This document shows positions 62,285-64,000 of a stretch of DNA of 64,000 nt, in pieces; the stretch's first letter is position 1; the number at the start of each line of letters is the position of its first letter. Made by a program: the position numbers and the translations under genes. The notes beneath the pieces are model-generated. The model had not been told where the DNA came from, ran no database searches, and saw only the letters and a list, made by a program, of their open reading frames with translations. This DNA is from Hyphomicrobium sulfonivorans (lineage in GTDB: Bacteria > Pseudomonadota > Alphaproteobacteria > Rhizobiales > Hyphomicrobiaceae). Where the stretch lies: the NCBI RefSeq assembly GCF_013306565.1, contig NZ_PZPO01000004.1, positions 496,001-560,000 of the forward strand, read 5' to 3'.

Positions 62285-64000
62285 TCAAGCCGCGCGAATG
62301 ATCGGCACCACCTTGCCGTCAATGGCGCGGTTCGCGATCTGCATCGCCCACTCATCACCGGCGCGGCGCGCGCTTTCCACGATCGCCGGCTCTTTGCGGC
62401 CGTCACGGGTCGACAGCAGCGAACGCAGTATCCGCGGGGCCTTGCGCGACGTCAGCCAGCTCACCGGCGCCGCCAGCACCAGACCTAAGATAACCGGCGA
62501 CATCCACGCCAGCACCAGCGCCGAAGCCTCGTAGCACAGCACCGCCATCACAACGCCGATCGCCATGTGCCAGCGGTGATAACGCAGCGCCGACACAAAC
62601 GAGAGCCCTTCACCATCACGGCTCTGCGGACGCCAGCCGGAGTCAAAGCCGAACAGCACCTGGAACACTGCAACAGTCTGCGTCACCATCAGAATGGGCG
62701 AGATCAGGATCGAGAACAGCGTTTCCGTCACCACACCGGCCACGGCCCGCATCCGGCCCCGACGTTCGCGCGCCGCGTAAGCCCGCTTGATCTCCAGCGC
62801 CAGCCCTAGAAACTTCGGCATCAGCACAATCGCCATCGTGGCAAAGAACAGCCGCAGCGCCGCGCCCGGGTCCGTGACTGGCCACACCGGGAATAGCGTC
62901 TTCTCGTCGATGAAGTAGCTCGGGATCATCTGCTGACCCTGCAACGCCAGTACGATACCGACGACCAGCGACGACGCCCACACCAGCGACATCAGATAGG
63001 ATGTAGCGCCCATCAGCAGATGCAGGCGGCCCATCGTGGTGATGTTCGAGGTGAACACGATGCCAAGATGCTGCAGGTTGCCCTGCGCCCAGCGCCGGTC
63101 GCGCGCCACCACGTCGGGCAGCGTCGGCGGCTGGCCCTCGTAGCTGCCCTCGATGGTCGGCACCATGTGCACGCCCCAGTCGGCGCGGGCCAGCAGCACC
63201 GCCTCAACAAAGTCATGGCTCTGAATATCGCCGCCAAAAGGCGCCCGTCCCGGCAGCGTTGGCAGGCCCGCAGCCGAAGCGAAGGCCACCGTGCGGATTA
63301 TGGCGTTGTGGCCCCAGTAGTTGCCCTGGTCGCGATGCCAGAACGCCAGTCCGGCGGCCACCAGCGGCCCGTAAACATTAGAAGCAAACTGCGTCAGATA
63401 TTGCAGTAGCGTCGAGGCGCCGGTCAGGCGCGGCACGGTCTGGATCAGGCCAGCGGTCTGCTCGCGCTCCATCGCCAGCGCCAACCGCACCAGCGTCATG
63501 CCAGACATCACGCTGTCGCCGTCCAGCACCACGAAGTGCGCATAGCCACCGCCGAAACGGCGCACCCAGTCCTTGATGTTGCCGGCCTTGCGCGCGTGGT
63601 TGTCACGACGGCGGCGGTAATAAACCGGAATGATATCGCTCAGGCGATGGCGCAGCGCGCGATAGGCGCTCTCCTCGGCAGCGCCCGCGCCATTGCCGCT
63701 CTCATCGCGCGTATCCGAAACGATGAAAACGTCGAATGCCTTTGCCGCGCCCATCGCCTGCAGCTCAAGCGCGATGGCCTGAATGGTGCCGGCTATCCGG
63801 GCTGGATCTTCATGGTACACCGGGAACAGCAGCGCAGTTCGGGTCGTCATCTCCGGGCCCGGCTGCGGCAGATCCAGGGTGTCGGCTTTCTCGCCGCCAA
63901 ACAGCGGAATGAAGCCGAGCGCAGCATTCAGCGAGCCCAGCGCGATCCAGCCGAATGCAATTGTCGACAGCACCAGAAACAGCATCTGCAACGGCGTCGC
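62285..64000 (-). CDS. opgH: Glucans biosynthesis glucosyltransferase H (partial, continues past the right edge)
   Basis: Family 2 inner-membrane glucosyltransferase that makes the beta-glucan chain of osmoregulated periplasmic glucans. The last ATG before the edge lies at 63991, but the frame continues open to 64000 with TPLQ, typical of the region before a membrane helix in OpgH, so the N terminus is missing. Catalytic core: VYHEDPARIAGTIQAI, FVVLDGDSVMSG (D-x-D type), ARADWGVHMVPTIEGSYE and RRWAQGNLQHL (Q/RxxRW). C-terminal membrane helices follow. It sits convergent to ycjX-ycjF. Confidence 0.93.
   Translation of the reverse strand, partial: ATPLQMLFLVLSTIAFGWIALGSLNAALGFIPLFGGEKADTLDLPQPGPEMTTRTALLFPVYHEDPARIAGTIQAIALELQAMGAAKAFDVFIVSDTRDESGNGAGAAEESAYRALRHRLSDIIPVYYRRRRDNHARKAGNIKDWVRRFGGGYAHFVVLDGDSVMSGMTLVRLALAMEREQTAGLIQTVPRLTGASTLLQYLTQFASNVYGPLVAAGLAFWHRDQGNYWGHNAIIRTVAFASAAGLPTLPGRAPFGGDIQSHDFVEAVLLARADWGVHMVPTIEGSYEGQPPTLPDVVARDRRWAQGNLQHLGIVFTSNITTMGRLHLLMGATSYLMSLVWASSLVVGIVLALQGQQMIPSYFIDEKTLFPVWPVTDPGAALRLFFATMAIVLMPKFLGLALEIKRAYAARERRGRMRAVAGVVTETLFSILISPILMVTQTVAVFQVLFGFDSGWRPQSRDGEGLSFVSALRYHRWHMAIGVVMAVLCYEASALVLAWMSPVILGLVLAAPVSWLTSRKAPRILRSLLSTRDGRKEPAIVESARRAGDEWAMQIANRAIDGKVVPIIRAA

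Overview
The window is a GC-rich, gene-dense chromosomal segment of an alphaproteobacterium, most likely order Hyphomicrobiales (Rhizobiales). This is inferred from several features: a DUF2865 protein, a cysteine-poor alphaproteobacterial DksA, an Atm1-type ABC exporter, YcjX/YcjF beside a glucan glucosyltransferase, and an imperfect palindromic repeat (core GTGCTTCCGGAAAAGTGGG) of the kind scattered through Rhizobiales genomes. A partial Sox set, a pseudoazurin and class V aminotransferase metabolism fit a free-living, metabolically flexible soil or water bacterium. I see no rRNA, tRNA, CRISPR array, integrase or insertion sequence, so most of the window looks like core chromosome.

Layout. 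1-4.2 kb: two tandem OprO/OprP-type porins and a divergent-side XRE-cupin regulator with an elaborate palindrome between them. 4.7-8.7 kb: exopolysaccharide functions (polyprenyl-phosphate sugar transferase, a FecR-like secreted protein, a CpsB/YwqE-type PHP phosphatase) and a J-domain-like protein. 8.8-22.6 kb: an MHYT-PAS-GGDEF-EAL protein, PhnA-like protein, purB, small secreted proteins, a dedicated ketosynthase/acyl carrier protein pair facing an acyl-CoA ligase, an Rrf2/thioredoxin-reductase-like pair and a CHASE3-like GGDEF protein. 22.8-30.4 kb: cyclopropane fatty acid synthase and a complete three-gene beta-oxidation operon (fadE-fadJ-fadI). 31.2-36.7 kb: a probably highly expressed class V aminotransferase, then a sulfide-dehydrogenase-like flavoprotein, soxYZ, a membrane protein and pseudoazurin. 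36.8-47.9 kb: Atm1-type exporter, a large secreted coiled-coil protein, LOG phosphoribohydrolase, DsbB-like protein, a new 52-aa membrane protein, an M48 protease homologue with a broken HExxH motif, MeaB and a POT transporter. 47.9-55.2 kb: cysS, a 40-aa membrane peptide, GNAT and cimA in a tight operon, then DUF2865, GNAT and Ada. 55.2-64 kb: DksA-like protein, MoxR AAA+ ATPase, an outer-membrane-protein remnant, DUF2189 protein, a 28-aa membrane peptide, ycjX-ycjF and the glucan glucosyltransferase, which runs off the right edge.

Themes. Envelope lipids and glycans recur (sugar transferase, phosphatase, KS/ACP/ligase, Cfa, OpgH), together with two c-di-GMP proteins. Three small membrane proteins of 28-52 aa, too short for normal ORF cut-offs, are supported by ribosome binding sites or stop/start overlap. 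Five loci carry the same palindromic repeat family. At three of them its edge supplies, or touches, the TAG stop codon of the neighbouring gene. I do not see a single large undescribed system. The best leads are the M48 pseudo-protease, the orphan SoxYZ-flavoprotein-pseudoazurin set, the KS/ACP/ligase set, the CxxC-bearing porins and the stop-codon-forming repeats.
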